This document shows positions 43,151 to 51,123 of a stretch of 64,000 nucleotides of DNA, in pieces. Source of the stretch: Nocardioides carbamazepini (lineage in GTDB: Bacteria; Actinomycetota; Actinomycetes; Propionibacteriales; Nocardioidaceae); contig NZ_JAHTLF010000023.1 in NCBI RefSeq assembly GCF_024614185.1, positions 62,001 to 126,000 of the forward strand, read 5' to 3'. Numbering within the stretch: position 1 is the stretch's first letter; every line of letters starts with the position of its first letter. The notes under the pieces were generated by a model. It was not told where the DNA came from and ran no database searches. It saw only the letters and a program-made list of their open reading frames with translations. The position numbers were made by a program, and so were the translations under genes.

Positions 43151-43748
43151 GCAGCGACGCGAGGTGGGCGGCGTTGCCGGCCAGGGTCCTCGTCGTGGCG
43201 GCGGTCTTCTCGGGCTCGGGGTCCCTGTCCTGGTAGTCGGTGGACTGCATCGCCTCGCCGACCCAGTAGGTGACGCCGTTCGCGGGGATGGTGAAGCCGA
43301 CGTCGCTGAGCGCCTGGTAGACCTCCGCGGAGACGTGGTGGGCGCCGTCCTCGTTGCCGACGACGGCGACACCGGCGACCTTCCCCGACGTGAGCATCCG
43401 GCCCTCGTCGTCGGTCTCGCTCAGCTCGGCGTCGAGCCGTTCGAGCACCATCTTGCAGACCGACGACGGCTGCCCCATCCAGATCGGGGTGGCGATCACC
43501 AGGATGTCGGCGTCCAGCACCTGCCGCCGGATCGCGGGCCACTCGTCGCCCCCGCCCTCATCGGTGCTCACCCCGAAGGCGACGCGCTGGTCGGCGACGC
43601 GCACCAGGTCACCCTCGACCTCGTGTCCGCGCAACGCCTCCAGGACGCGCATGCCGAGGAGCTCGGAGCTGGACCGGGACGGGGAGGGCTTGAGCGTGCA
43701 GCAGAGCACGAGGGCGCGCAGCGGATCGGTCGATGTGTTCTCGTCCAT
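43122..43748 (-). CDS. NAD(P)H-dependent / flavodoxin-like reductase
   Basis: This 208-residue protein has a flavodoxin-like fold. It opens ALVLCCTLKPSPSRSSSELLG (phosphate-binding loop of the NADPH-dependent FMN reductase family) and carries DADILVIATPIWMGQPSSVCKMVLERLDAE, typical of flavodoxin/ArsH-like reductases. It then has VAGVAVVGNEDGAHHVSAEV. FMN binding is expected and the substrate is unknown. The ATG at 43748 is set by this N-terminus. Its 3' end overlaps the convergent serpin-like gene by 29 bases. Confidence 0.83.
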   Translation of the reverse strand: MDENTSTDPLRALVLCCTLKPSPSRSSSELLGMRVLEALRGHEVEGDLVRVADQRVAFGVSTDEGGGDEWPAIRRQVLDADILVIATPIWMGQPSSVCKMVLERLDAELSETDDEGRMLTSGKVAGVAVVGNEDGAHHVSAEVYQALSDVGFTIPANGVTYWVGEAMQSTDYQDRDPEPEKTAATTRTLAGNAAHLASLLRAAAYPPA

Positions 43749-43786
43749 CGCCGGGCGGTACCCGGCGGCGCCGGCGCCCAGCCGGG

Positions 43787-44167
43787 TCAGAGCGCGAGTG
43801 CCAGCAGCACGACGGCCACGGCGGGGAACGCGAGCTGGGTGATCGCGGCACGGGCCTTGTCGGGCGACGACACCAGCAGGACCAGGCCGGCGGCGACCAT
43901 GGAGCCCGTTCCACAGAGCACGAGGGTGGCGCCGACCCGGTCGTCCTCGGCGCCGAACGCCGCGATCCCGCCGACCGTGATCACCGCCAGGAAGAGGTTG
44001 TAGAAGCCCTGGTTGAAGGCCAGCTCCTTCGTGGCCTCCGCCTCGGCCGGGCTGGTGCCGAAGGTGGCGCGGGTGCGGGCGCTGGTCCAGGTGAGCGACT
44101 CCATCACCCAGATGTAGGTGTGGAGCAGGGCGGCGAGGCCGGCGAACACCAGCGCGACTGCGGTCAT
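43787..44167 (-). CDS. DUF1304 membrane protein
   Basis: This 126-residue protein of the DUF1304 family has four membrane helices (about residues 4-24, 55-72, 80-98 and 108-125) and the conserved N-terminal HTYIWVMESLTW region followed by ELAFNQGFYNLFLA. DUF1304 members are uncharacterised. The ATG at 44167 is the normal start. The gene lies 38 bases upstream of the reductase gene on the same strand, so they are likely one unit. Confidence 0.88.
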   Translation of the reverse strand: MTAVALVFAGLAALLHTYIWVMESLTWTSARTRATFGTSPAEAEATKELAFNQGFYNLFLAVITVGGIAAFGAEDDRVGATLVLCGTGSMVAAGLVLLVSSPDKARAAITQLAFPAVAVVLLALAL

Positions 44168-44186
44168 GGTGGCGATTGTGGACCAA

Positions 44187-44224
44187 CCGCCGACCCGGCG
44201 CGTTCGAACGCGCCGGGTCGGCGG
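44187..44224. terminator. 38-bp perfect palindrome downstream of the opu operon
   Basis: The 38 bases from 44187 to 44224 form a perfect palindrome centred in CGTTC|GAACG with a GC-rich 19-base half. It lies between the end of the ABC operon (44276, minus strand) and the DUF1304 start (44167). It fits a strong hairpin terminator for the minus-strand ABC operon, but no T-run follows on that strand, so Rho-independent action is unproven. Confidence 0.6.
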
Positions 44225-44228
44225 CCCT

Positions 44229-44256
44229 GAGACGTTCAGATAGAGACGTTCAGATA
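44229..44256. repeat. 14-bp direct repeat, two copies
   Basis: The unit GAGACGTTCAGATA is present twice in a row (44229-44242 and 44243-44256), just before the end of the substrate-binding protein gene on the minus strand. It is a local duplication beside the palindrome. Confidence 0.85.
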
Positions 44257-44275
44257 TGCCGGGGCGGCGGTGGGG

Positions 44276-45217
44276 TCAGAGCAGGCCTTCCTTCTCCAGC
44301 CAGTCCTTGGCGATGGTCGCGGCGGGGAGCTGCTCGTCCACGCTGCGGGCGTCGAGGTCGACCAGGTCCTCCGGAGACATCGCGGCGCTGACCTTGTTGA
44401 TCACCCCGGCGGCCTCGTCGCTGAGGTCCTCGCTGGCGAGGGGGACCACATGGGAGGCGAGGAAGAGGCCCTTGGTGTCCTCCAGGGTCACCAGGTCGTT
44501 CTTCTTGATCGACGGGTCGCCGGTGTAGATGATCGCCAGCTGGATGTCGTCGTCCTCGAGGGCCTTGACCGTGAGCGGTCCGCCACCGTCCTCGATCGGG
44601 GTGAAGGACACCTCGACGCCGTAGGTGTCCTTGAGGCCCTTCGGCCCGTTCGGCCGGTTCTCCGCCTCGGAGTTGGCGCCGAAGACCATCGGGTCGGTCA
44701 CCTTGGCGAGGTCGTCGATCGTCTCCAGGCCCCACTTCTCCGCGAACGCACGGGTGACGACGTAGGAGTCCTGGTCGGTCGCGGGCGACTGGTCGAGCAC
44801 CTGCAGGCCCTTGTCCTCGGCGGCCGTGACGAGGTCGGCGTAGACGTCGTCGGCGAGCCGCGCCTCGGTGTCGGGCTCCCAGACCTGCAGCAGCGGTCCG
44901 GTGTACTCCGGGAAGAGGTTGATCGAGCCGCTCTCGATCTCGGGGAGGTACGCCTCGCGCTGGCCGATCTTGAAGTCCCGCTGCACCTCGATGTCGGCGG
45001 CCTCGAGGGCCTGGGCGTAGGCCTCGGCGATGATCTCGTTGGAGTAGTAGTCCTGGGAGCCGATCACGATCGTGCCGCCCCCTCCGTTGTCGCCGTCGCC
45101 GGAGCTCAGCGGGTCGGAGTCGCCGCCGCAGGCGGTGAGGGCGAGCGACGCGACGGTGACCAGCGCGAGGCCGATCTGCGTGGATCGGAGCTGCCCGAAT
45201 CGAGAGGGACGGGTCAT
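44276..45217 (-). CDS. Osmoprotectant ABC transporter lipoprotein (substrate-binding)
   Basis: This 313-residue lipoprotein has a signal peptide ending in LALTACGG (lipobox L-T-A-C), then a linker rich in Gly and Asp. It is followed by an OpuAC-type glycine betaine/choline-binding fold beginning TIVIGSQDYYSNEIIAEAYAQAL. Internal sequence INLFPEYTGPLLQVWE fits the substrate-binding protein of quaternary amine transporters (OpuCC/ProX/OsmF type). The ATG at 45217 follows a clear AGGAAAGG ribosome site. It is the last gene of a four-gene minus-strand operon (ATPase, permease, permease, this) and overlaps the second permease by 4 bases. Confidence 0.9.
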   Translation of the reverse strand: MTRPSRFGQLRSTQIGLALVTVASLALTACGGDSDPLSSGDGDNGGGGTIVIGSQDYYSNEIIAEAYAQALEAADIEVQRDFKIGQREAYLPEIESGSINLFPEYTGPLLQVWEPDTEARLADDVYADLVTAAEDKGLQVLDQSPATDQDSYVVTRAFAEKWGLETIDDLAKVTDPMVFGANSEAENRPNGPKGLKDTYGVEVSFTPIEDGGGPLTVKALEDDDIQLAIIYTGDPSIKKNDLVTLEDTKGLFLASHVVPLASEDLSDEAAGVINKVSAAMSPEDLVDLDARSVDEQLPAATIAKDWLEKEGLL

Positions 45218-45882
45218 GACGGAACCTTTCCTGTGGTGGGTCGGCTGGCCCGTTGGAGGGTAGCCAGGGCGAGGTCGAGCACGAGGGCCAGTCCGGCGAC
45301 GAGCAGCGCACCGGCCAGCATCTCGTCGTACTGGCGGGACTTGAGGCCGGAGAAGAGGTAGCGGCCGAGCCCGGTGTCGGAGATGTACGCCGCCAGGGTG
45401 GCCGTCGCCACGACCTGGAGGGTGGCGGCGCGGATGCCACCGAGGATGACATCGGCGCCGAGCGGGATCTCGACCCGGGTGACGAGCTGCCACTCGCTCA
45501 TCCCGACGGCGCGCGCCGCGTCGACGGCTCCACGGTCGGCCGCCTCGACGCCGGCGTAGGCGCCGGCCAGCAGTGACGGGAAGGCCAGCGCGACGAGGGC
45601 GAGCAGCGGCGCCTCGATGCCGATCCCGAGCGCCAGCCCGAGCAGGGTGAGCAGGCCGAGGGTGGGGACGGCGCGCACCGCGCCGGCGAGCGCGACCACG
45701 ACCAGCCGGCCCCGGCCGGTGTGACCGATGAGGACGCCGAGGGGCAGTGCGAGCAAGGCCGCGAGGGCGACCGCGGCGAAGGTGACCAGCAGGTGCTGGA
45801 CGATCCGGTGGTCGATGCCGGTCGGGCCGCCCCAGTGGGCGCCGTCGGTGATCCAGGACAGGGCGTCGCCGAAGAGGCTCAT
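45214..45882 (-). CDS. Osmoprotectant ABC transporter permease
   Basis: This 222-residue permease has about five or six membrane helices and the inner-membrane ABC coupling (EAA) motif RAVGMSEWQLVTRVEIPLG near residue 130, as in the OpuCB/OpuCD/ProW family. It has no long periplasmic loop. The ATG at 45882 overlaps the upstream permease stop by 4 bases, and its 3' end overlaps the lipoprotein gene by 4 bases. Two separate permease genes side by side are normal for OpuC-type systems. Confidence 0.9.
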   Translation of the reverse strand: MSLFGDALSWITDGAHWGGPTGIDHRIVQHLLVTFAAVALAALLALPLGVLIGHTGRGRLVVVALAGAVRAVPTLGLLTLLGLALGIGIEAPLLALVALAFPSLLAGAYAGVEAADRGAVDAARAVGMSEWQLVTRVEIPLGADVILGGIRAATLQVVATATLAAYISDTGLGRYLFSGLKSRQYDEMLAGALLVAGLALVLDLALATLQRASRPTTGKVPS

Positions 45883-46532
45883 CGCGCGGCCGCCTTCGGC
45901 AGCGTCGCGCGCCAGGGTGTGGCGAGGTGCCCCAGGCCGACGAGCAGGACGTCGAGCGCGATAGCCAGCAGCATGGTGCCGACGACGCCGGTGACGATCT
46001 CGGCACGGATGTCGCGCTGGAAGCCGTCGGTGAGCAGGTTGCCCAGGCTCGGGATGCCCACCAGGGCGCCGATCGTGACCAGGCTGACCGTGCTCACGGT
46101 GACCACCCGGATGCCGGACAGGAGCACGGGGACGGCGAGCGGCAGGTCGACCTTCCAGAACAGCCCGGTGCGCGAGTAGCCCATCGCCTCGGCCGCCTCC
46201 CGTACGCGGGCGTCGACGGAGCGGAACGCATCGGCCGCGGTGCCGGCGAGCAGCGCGGTGCCGTAGACGGCCAGCGCGACGACCAGGGTCAGACCGGAGC
46301 GCAGCGAGATGCCGAGCAGGACCGGGATCACGATGAGGAGGGGCAGCGCGGGCACGGAGTAGAGCAGGCTCGCCGTACCGAGGACGACGGTGCCGGCGCG
46401 CGGCCAGCGCCAGGCGATCCGGCCGAGCACGATCGCGATGAGCACGCTGACCACGACGGCGGGCACGGCCAGTCGGACATGCTGCAGCAGCATGTCGAGG
46501 ACGTAGTCGCGGTTGGCGTTCAGCCAGGTCAT
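45879..46532 (-). CDS. Osmoprotectant ABC transporter permease
   Basis: This 217-residue permease is homologous to its neighbour, with about five membrane helices and the EAA-type motif EAAEAMGYSRTGLFWKVDLP near residue 135. The ATG at 46532 is chosen over a longer frame because it gives the family N-terminus MTWLNANRDYVLDMLLQHV. It lies 10 bases downstream of the ATPase gene. Together the two permeases would form the heterodimeric channel for betaine, choline or a related compatible solute. Confidence 0.88.
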   Translation of the reverse strand: MTWLNANRDYVLDMLLQHVRLAVPAVVVSVLIAIVLGRIAWRWPRAGTVVLGTASLLYSVPALPLLIVIPVLLGISLRSGLTLVVALAVYGTALLAGTAADAFRSVDARVREAAEAMGYSRTGLFWKVDLPLAVPVLLSGIRVVTVSTVSLVTIGALVGIPSLGNLLTDGFQRDIRAEIVTGVVGTMLLAIALDVLLVGLGHLATPWRATLPKAAAR

Positions 46533-46542
46533 GCGGAGGCCC

Positions 46543-47355
46543 TCACTCGAGGACCCCCACCGGCCGGCCGTCGCCGTCGACCACGAGGCTGAGCCCGTCG
46601 ACCTCCACGGTGCGCAGCGACCGCTCCGCACGGTCGGACCCGATGAAGTCGCGCACGAAGGCGTCGGCGGGCGCGGCCATGATCTCCTTGGGCGTGCCGG
46701 TCTGCGCGACGATGCCGCCGGTGCGCAGGATCACGACCTCGTCACCCAGCCGAAAGGCCTCGTCGACGTCGTGGGTGACCAGCACGATGGTCTTGCCGAG
46801 CTCGGCCTGCAGCTGCAGCAGCTGGTCCTGCAGCCCGCGCCGCACGATCGGGTCGACCGCTCCGAACGGCTCGTCCATGAGCAGGATGTTGGGCTCGGCG
46901 GCCAGCGCCCGGGCGACGGCGACGCGCTGCTGCTGGCCGCCGGAGAGCTGCGTCGGGTAGCGCCTGCCGAGGGCGGGGTCCAGCCCGACCAGCTCGAGCA
47001 GGGCGAGAGCGGCCTCCCGGGCGGCGCGCTTGGGCGTGCCGGTGAGGACCGGGACGGTCGCGACGTTGTCGACGACACGGCGGTGGGGGAGCAGACCGCC
47101 GGCCTGCGGGACGTAGCCGATCGAGCGGCGCAGCTCCACCTTGTCGAGGCCCTGCACGTCGCGCTCGTCGATCAGCACGGTCCCGGTGGTGGGCTCGACC
47201 ATCCGGTTGACCATCCGCATCAGCGTGGTCTTGCCGGATCCCGACGTGCCGACCAGCGCGAGGGTGCGGTGCGAGGGGACGGTGCAGGAGAAGCCCGTCA
47301 CGGCGACGGTGCCGTCGGGGTAGGTCTTGCCGACGTCGCGGAACTCGATCCCCAT
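46543..47355 (-). CDS. Osmoprotectant ABC transporter ATP-binding protein
   Basis: This 270-residue ATPase has Walker A ALVGTSGSGKTT, a Q-loop around YVPQAGG, signature TQLSGGQQQRVAVARAL, Walker B ILLMDEPFGAVDP and switch VTHDVDEAF. The sequence after residue 230 reads VDGLSLVVDGDGRPVGVLE and stops. It looks like the beginning of a CBS domain and is about 100 residues shorter than OpuCA proteins with two CBS domains. The ATG at 47355 has a weak ribosome site. It is the first gene of the transporter operon. Confidence 0.9.
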   Translation of the reverse strand: MGIEFRDVGKTYPDGTVAVTGFSCTVPSHRTLALVGTSGSGKTTLMRMVNRMVEPTTGTVLIDERDVQGLDKVELRRSIGYVPQAGGLLPHRRVVDNVATVPVLTGTPKRAAREAALALLELVGLDPALGRRYPTQLSGGQQQRVAVARALAAEPNILLMDEPFGAVDPIVRRGLQDQLLQLQAELGKTIVLVTHDVDEAFRLGDEVVILRTGGIVAQTGTPKEIMAAPADAFVRDFIGSDRAERSLRTVEVDGLSLVVDGDGRPVGVLE

Positions 47356-47440
47356 GCGTGGCACCCTACGGGGCCGCACGGACAACGGGGAGCACCCGCG
47401 TGCCAGCCGGGTCGGCGCACGGTGCGAGGAACGACCCGCC

Positions 47441-47480
47441 CGGTTCCGCCGGGTTCCGCCCGGTTCCGCCCGGTTCCGCC
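47441..47480. repeat. Tandem 10-bp repeat, four copies
   Basis: Four consecutive units with consensus (C/G)GGTTCCGCC run from 47441 to 47480, followed by CGCCGGCGCC. The array lies between the divergent ABC operon and SRPBCC genes, in their shared promoter region. As at 8701-8780, the unit is 10 bases long. Confidence 0.85.
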
Positions 47481-47528
47481 CGCCGGCGCCGGGTACCGCG
47501 GGAGGAACCGACGAGAGGAGCACGATCC

Positions 47529-48008
47529 ATGAGCACGATCGAGAAGTCCGTGACCGTCGACGTCCCGGTCCGCACCGCCTACGACCAATGGACCCAGTTC
47601 GAGACCTTCCCGTCCTTCATGGAGGGCGTCGAGGAGGTCCGCCAGCTCGACGCCACCCATCTGCACTGGCGTGCCGACATCGCCGGCATCCGCCGCGAGT
47701 GGGACGCCGAGATCGTCGACCAGACACCCGATGAGCGGATCACCTGGCGCGCGCTCGACGGCACGAAGAACGACGGCACCGTCTCCTTCGCACCCGACGA
47801 GCTGGGGAGCTCGACGCGGGTGACCCTGCGGATGGAGTTCGAGCCCGAGGGGATCGTCGAGAAGACCGGCGACGCGCTGAACATCGTGGACCGGCGCACC
47901 GAGGGCGACCTCGAGCGGTTCAAGCAGTTCATCGAGAGCCGGGGCACCGAGACCGGTGCCTGGCGGGGTGAGGTGCGGCCCGGGGACGCCGACAACCTGG
48001 CGTTGTGA
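47529..48008 (+). CDS. SRPBCC family protein (cyclase/dehydrase-like)
   Basis: This 159-residue protein has the START/Bet v 1-like helix-grip fold. It begins STIEKSVTVDVPVRTAYDQWTQFETFPSFMEGV, the standard start of polyketide cyclase/dehydrase-type SRPBCC proteins. It carries WDAEIVDQTPDERITW and a C-terminal helix with VDRRTEGDLERFKQFIES. A ligand cavity is expected; catalysis is not certain. The ATG at 47529 is preceded by GAGGAGCACG-like sequence. It is transcribed on its own, convergent with the SnoaL-like gene. Confidence 0.85.
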   Translation: MSTIEKSVTVDVPVRTAYDQWTQFETFPSFMEGVEEVRQLDATHLHWRADIAGIRREWDAEIVDQTPDERITWRALDGTKNDGTVSFAPDELGSSTRVTLRMEFEPEGIVEKTGDALNIVDRRTEGDLERFKQFIESRGTETGAWRGEVRPGDADNLAL

Positions 48009-48045
48009 GCTCGGCGGCGCGGGACGTCAGTCGTCCCGGTTCGCG

Positions 48046-48462
48046 TCAGGTCGCGTCGTGCGATGCCATCTGGACGATCCGGTCGAAGCGCGCCCCCATC
48101 TGCTCGGCGAGGGCCTGGGCCGCCTTGAGCGGGCGGACCATCACCATGAAGTCGGTGATCAGGCCGTCCGCGTCGAGGACCAGGAAGTCGCAGCCCGTGA
48201 GCTGGAGGCCGTCGACGGTCGCCTCGAAGACGAGCGCATGTCCCGCGTCGTCGGACAGCTCCCGCACGTAGCGGAAGTCCTGGAACACCTCGATGACGTT
48301 GGCGAGGATCGCGCCCGTGATCGCCTTGCCCAGATAGGGCTTGTGCGCCACCGGGCTGCGGAAGACGACGTCGTCGGCCAGGCAGGCCCGCATGGCCGCC
48401 ACGTCGCGGGCCTCGACGGCCGCCCGGAACCCCGTGCCGCCACTCACAGTGCCGCCGCTCAC
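48046..48462 (-). CDS. SnoaL-like / nuclear-transport-factor-2-fold protein
   Basis: This protein of about 138 residues has the SnoaL-like NTF2 fold. It runs from FRAAVEARDVAAMRACLADDVVFRSPV through a middle beta part to a C-terminal DFLVLDADGLITDFMVMVRP that closes the cone. Catalysis is possible but unproven. The start is ambiguous: a GTG at 48462 overlaps the fadH stop by 4 bases (GTGA), and another at 48447 begins a 15-base near-duplication. It is the last gene of the PadR-fadH operon, and its product may protect or process an enzyme product; that is inference. Confidence 0.8.
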   Translation of the reverse strand: MSGGTVSGGTGFRAAVEARDVAAMRACLADDVVFRSPVAHKPYLGKAITGAILANVIEVFQDFRYVRELSDDAGHALVFEATVDGLQLTGCDFLVLDADGLITDFMVMVRPLKAAQALAEQMGARFDRIVQMASHDAT

Positions 48463-50462
48463 AGTGCCGCCGCCAGCTCGGTGCCCTGCCTGATCGCGCG
48501 CTTGGCGTCGAGCTCGGCCGCGACATCGGCCCCGCCGATGAGGTGCACGGCACCGGGGAAGGACGACGCCAGCAGGTCGTCGTACAGGCCGCGGACGGAC
48601 TCCTGGCCCGCGCACACGACCACGTGGTCGACCGGCAGCACCTGGGGGCGGCCGTCGACGGTGATGTGCAGCCCGGCGTCGTCGACCCGGTCGTAGGTGA
48701 CGCCGTTGAGCTGGTGGACGCCGAGGTCCTTGACGACGGCGCGGTGCACCCAGCCGGAGGTCTTGCCGAGGCCCTTGCCCTGCGCGGACTCCTTGCGCTG
48801 CAGCAGCCACACCTCGCGCTTGGGGTCGCGCGGCGTCTTGTCGGTGACCCCGCCGCGGACGACGGCCGGGTCGGCCACGCCCCAGTGCGCCCGCCACTCC
48901 TCCAGGGTCTCCTCGCGGTGGGCCAGCAGCTCGGTCACGTCGAAGCCGATGCCGCCGGCGCCCATCACGGCGACGCGGGCGCCCACGGCGACGCGACCGG
49001 TGATGGCATCGGGATAGGAGACGACCTTCGGGTGGTCGATGCCGGGGATCGCGGGTGTGCGGGGCTCGACACCGGTGGCGACCACGACCTCGTCGTACCC
49101 GGTCAGCAGGTCGGGGGTGGCCCGCGTGGAGAGCTTCACGTTGACGCCGAGGACCTCCATCCGGCGGCGGTAGTAGCGCAGCGTCTCGGCGAACTCCTCC
49201 TTGCCGGGGATCTGCATGGCCAGCCGGAACTGGCCACCCAGCTCGTCGGCGGCCTCGAACAGGGTCACGTCGTGACCGCGCTCGGCCGCGCTCACGGCCG
49301 TGGCCAGGCCGGCGGGACCGCCGCCGACGACGGCGACGCGACGGGCCCGCCGGGTCGGGCTCAGCACCAGCGTCGTCTCGTGGCAGGCACGCGGGTTGAC
49401 CAGGCAGGAGGCACGCTTGTTCTGGAAGGTGTGGTCGAGGCAGGCCTGGTTGCAGCCGATACAGGTGTTGATCTCGTCGGCACGGCCGTCGCGGGCCTTG
49501 GCGACCAGATCGGCGTCGGCGAGGAACGGGCGGGCCATCGAGACCAGGTCGACGCCCTGGGCGAGCACCGACTCGGCGACGTCGGGGGTGTTGATCCGGT
49601 TGCTGGCGCACACCGGGATCGACACGACCTGCTTGAGGCGCAGCGTGCTGTCGACCCAGGCGCCGCGGGGCACGCTGGTGACGATCGTGGGCACCCGCGC
49701 CTCGTGCCAGCCGATGCCCGTGTTGATGACGCTCGCGCCGGCCTCCTCGATGCGGTGCGCGAGGTCGACCGTCTCCGCCCACGTCTGCCCGTCGGGGACC
49801 AGGTCGAGCAGGGACATCCGGTACATCACGAAGAGGTCCGGCAGCTCCTGCCGGACCCGGCGCACGATCTCGACCGGGAAGCGCATCCGGTTCTCGGCGG
49901 AGCCGCCCCACCTGTCGGTACGACGATTGGTGCGCGCCGCCAGGAACTGGTTGATCAGGTAGCCCTCGGACCCCATGATCTCGATGCCGTCGTAGCCGGC
50001 CTTGCGGGCCAGCTTGGCGGAGGCGACGAAGTCGTCGATCGTCCGCTCGACCGCGCGGGTCGACAGTGCGGAGGCCTTGAACGGCGTGATCGGCGACTTG
50101 GTCGCGCTCGCGGAGACGCTGAACGGCGTGTAGCCGTAGCGGCCCGCGTGCAGGATCTGCAGCGCGATCCTCCCGCCGTTCTCGTGGACGGCGTCGGTCA
50201 CCCGCTGGTGGCGGTGCGCGTTGAGGCGGGTGGTCATCTGCGACCCGAAGGGCAGCAGCCAGCCGCGGATGTTGGGGGAGTAGCCGCCGGTGACGATGAG
50301 CCCGACGCCGCCACGGGCGCGCTCGGCGAAGTACGCCGCCAGCTCGTCGATGTGCCACGGCCGGTCCTCGAGACCGGTGTGCATGGAGCCCATCACCGCA
50401 CGGGACTGGAGCTCGAGGCCGCCGACGACGGCGGGCGTGGTGAGGAGGGGATAGGCGGTCAT
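48459..50462 (-). CDS. fadH: 2,4-Dienoyl-CoA reductase (FadH-type, NADPH)
   Basis: This 667-residue iron-sulfur flavoprotein has the old-yellow-enzyme TIM barrel (about residues 1-350). A four-Cys cluster region (CIGCNQACLDHTFQ, with CLVNP) and an FAD/NADPH-binding C-terminal half with RVAVVGGGPAGLATAVSAAER follow. It matches E. coli FadH closely in remembered blocks: VMGSMHTGLED near the start and INTGIGWHEARVPTI in the barrel. It reduces 2,4-dienoyl-CoA formed from unsaturated fatty acids. The ATG at 50462 overlaps the PadR gene. Because other OYE-type reductases share much of this layout, a different enoate substrate is possible. Confidence 0.9.
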   Translation of the reverse strand: MTAYPLLTTPAVVGGLELQSRAVMGSMHTGLEDRPWHIDELAAYFAERARGGVGLIVTGGYSPNIRGWLLPFGSQMTTRLNAHRHQRVTDAVHENGGRIALQILHAGRYGYTPFSVSASATKSPITPFKASALSTRAVERTIDDFVASAKLARKAGYDGIEIMGSEGYLINQFLAARTNRRTDRWGGSAENRMRFPVEIVRRVRQELPDLFVMYRMSLLDLVPDGQTWAETVDLAHRIEEAGASVINTGIGWHEARVPTIVTSVPRGAWVDSTLRLKQVVSIPVCASNRINTPDVAESVLAQGVDLVSMARPFLADADLVAKARDGRADEINTCIGCNQACLDHTFQNKRASCLVNPRACHETTLVLSPTRRARRVAVVGGGPAGLATAVSAAERGHDVTLFEAADELGGQFRLAMQIPGKEEFAETLRYYRRRMEVLGVNVKLSTRATPDLLTGYDEVVVATGVEPRTPAIPGIDHPKVVSYPDAITGRVAVGARVAVMGAGGIGFDVTELLAHREETLEEWRAHWGVADPAVVRGGVTDKTPRDPKREVWLLQRKESAQGKGLGKTSGWVHRAVVKDLGVHQLNGVTYDRVDDAGLHITVDGRPQVLPVDHVVVCAGQESVRGLYDDLLASSFPGAVHLIGGADVAAELDAKRAIRQGTELAAAL

Positions 50463-51025
50463 CGGAGCGTCTCCTTGCCGGTGCTGGGGGCGGGGCGGGT
50501 GTGGGCGTCGAGGTACTCGGTCAGCCAGCGGATCCAGAACTCCTCCATGAGGAGGCCGCCGCGCAGCACCAGGTAGATGTCGAGGTCGGCATCGGCCAGC
50601 GCGTCGGGATCGGGGAAGTCGCGCGTGGCGAGGAACTCGTAGAGCGAGAGCCGTTTGGTGTGCTCGTCGAGCTGGCGGCGCAGGTCGTCGAGCAGCGCGG
50701 CGCGGTCGCCGTACGACGCCCCGCGCATCTTGACGCTGACGCTGCTGCGCATCGCGTCGGGTGTCGTCGGCTCGCCGATCCAGCGGGCCAGCTCGGCGCG
50801 GCCGGCGTCCGTGACGGCGTACAGCTTCTTGGTGGGCCGGTCGGCCTGGGCGATCGACGCGGACGAGATCCAGCCGTCGCCCTCCATCCGGCCGAGGACG
50901 CGGTAGATCTGCTGGTGCGTCGCGGACCAGAAGAAGCCGATCGACGCGTCGAAGCGCCGCACCAGGTCGGAGCCCGACGCGGCGCGCTCGCTCAGGGAAA
51001 CGAGGATCGCGTGCTCGAGGGCCAT
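50459..51025 (-). CDS. PadR family transcriptional regulator
   Basis: This is a 188-residue PadR-type repressor. The winged HTH lies at about residues 5-85 (MALEHAILVSLSERAASGSDLVRRF, then SATHQQIYRVLGRMEGDGWI with the wing following) and a helical dimerisation domain at about 95-185. The ATG at 51025 gives the classic MALEHAILVSL N-terminus. A 20-base operator with a promoter lies at 51053-51082. It overlaps fadH (ATGA), so it likely regulates its own operon, probably responding to a phenolic or lipid-related ligand. Confidence 0.92.
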   Translation of the reverse strand: MALEHAILVSLSERAASGSDLVRRFDASIGFFWSATHQQIYRVLGRMEGDGWISSASIAQADRPTKKLYAVTDAGRAELARWIGEPTTPDAMRSSVSVKMRGASYGDRAALLDDLRRQLDEHTKRLSLYEFLATRDFPDPDALADADLDIYLVLRGGLLMEEFWIRWLTEYLDAHTRPAPSTGKETLR

Positions 51026-51052
51026 GCCCCTCAGGATGCCCCAGCGACCGGG

Positions 51053-51082
51053 ACTATGCAACTAGTTGCGCAACTCGTTTCA
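51053..51082 (-). promoter_or_regulatory. PadR-operon promoter with overlapping palindromic operator
   Basis: A near-perfect 20-base dyad (51060-51079, halves AACTAGTTGC and GCAACTCGTT) and an overlapping perfect 12-base palindrome GCAACTAGTTGC (51058-51069) lie between a -35 TTGAAA and a -10 like CATAGT. On the minus strand they sit about 28-55 bases before the PadR start. The dyad occupies the spacer, the expected place for a PadR repressor to block RNA polymerase. Confidence 0.7.
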
Positions 51083-51123
51083 AGTGGCGGCGCTCACGCC
51101 GAATCCCATGCCGCGCCGTGGGA

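Noticed and set aside
48543..50576. Plus-strand frame of 677 codons opposite fadH
   Set aside because: It is antisense to fadH, which has intact flavin, cluster and catalytic motifs; the frame lacks any recognisable protein.
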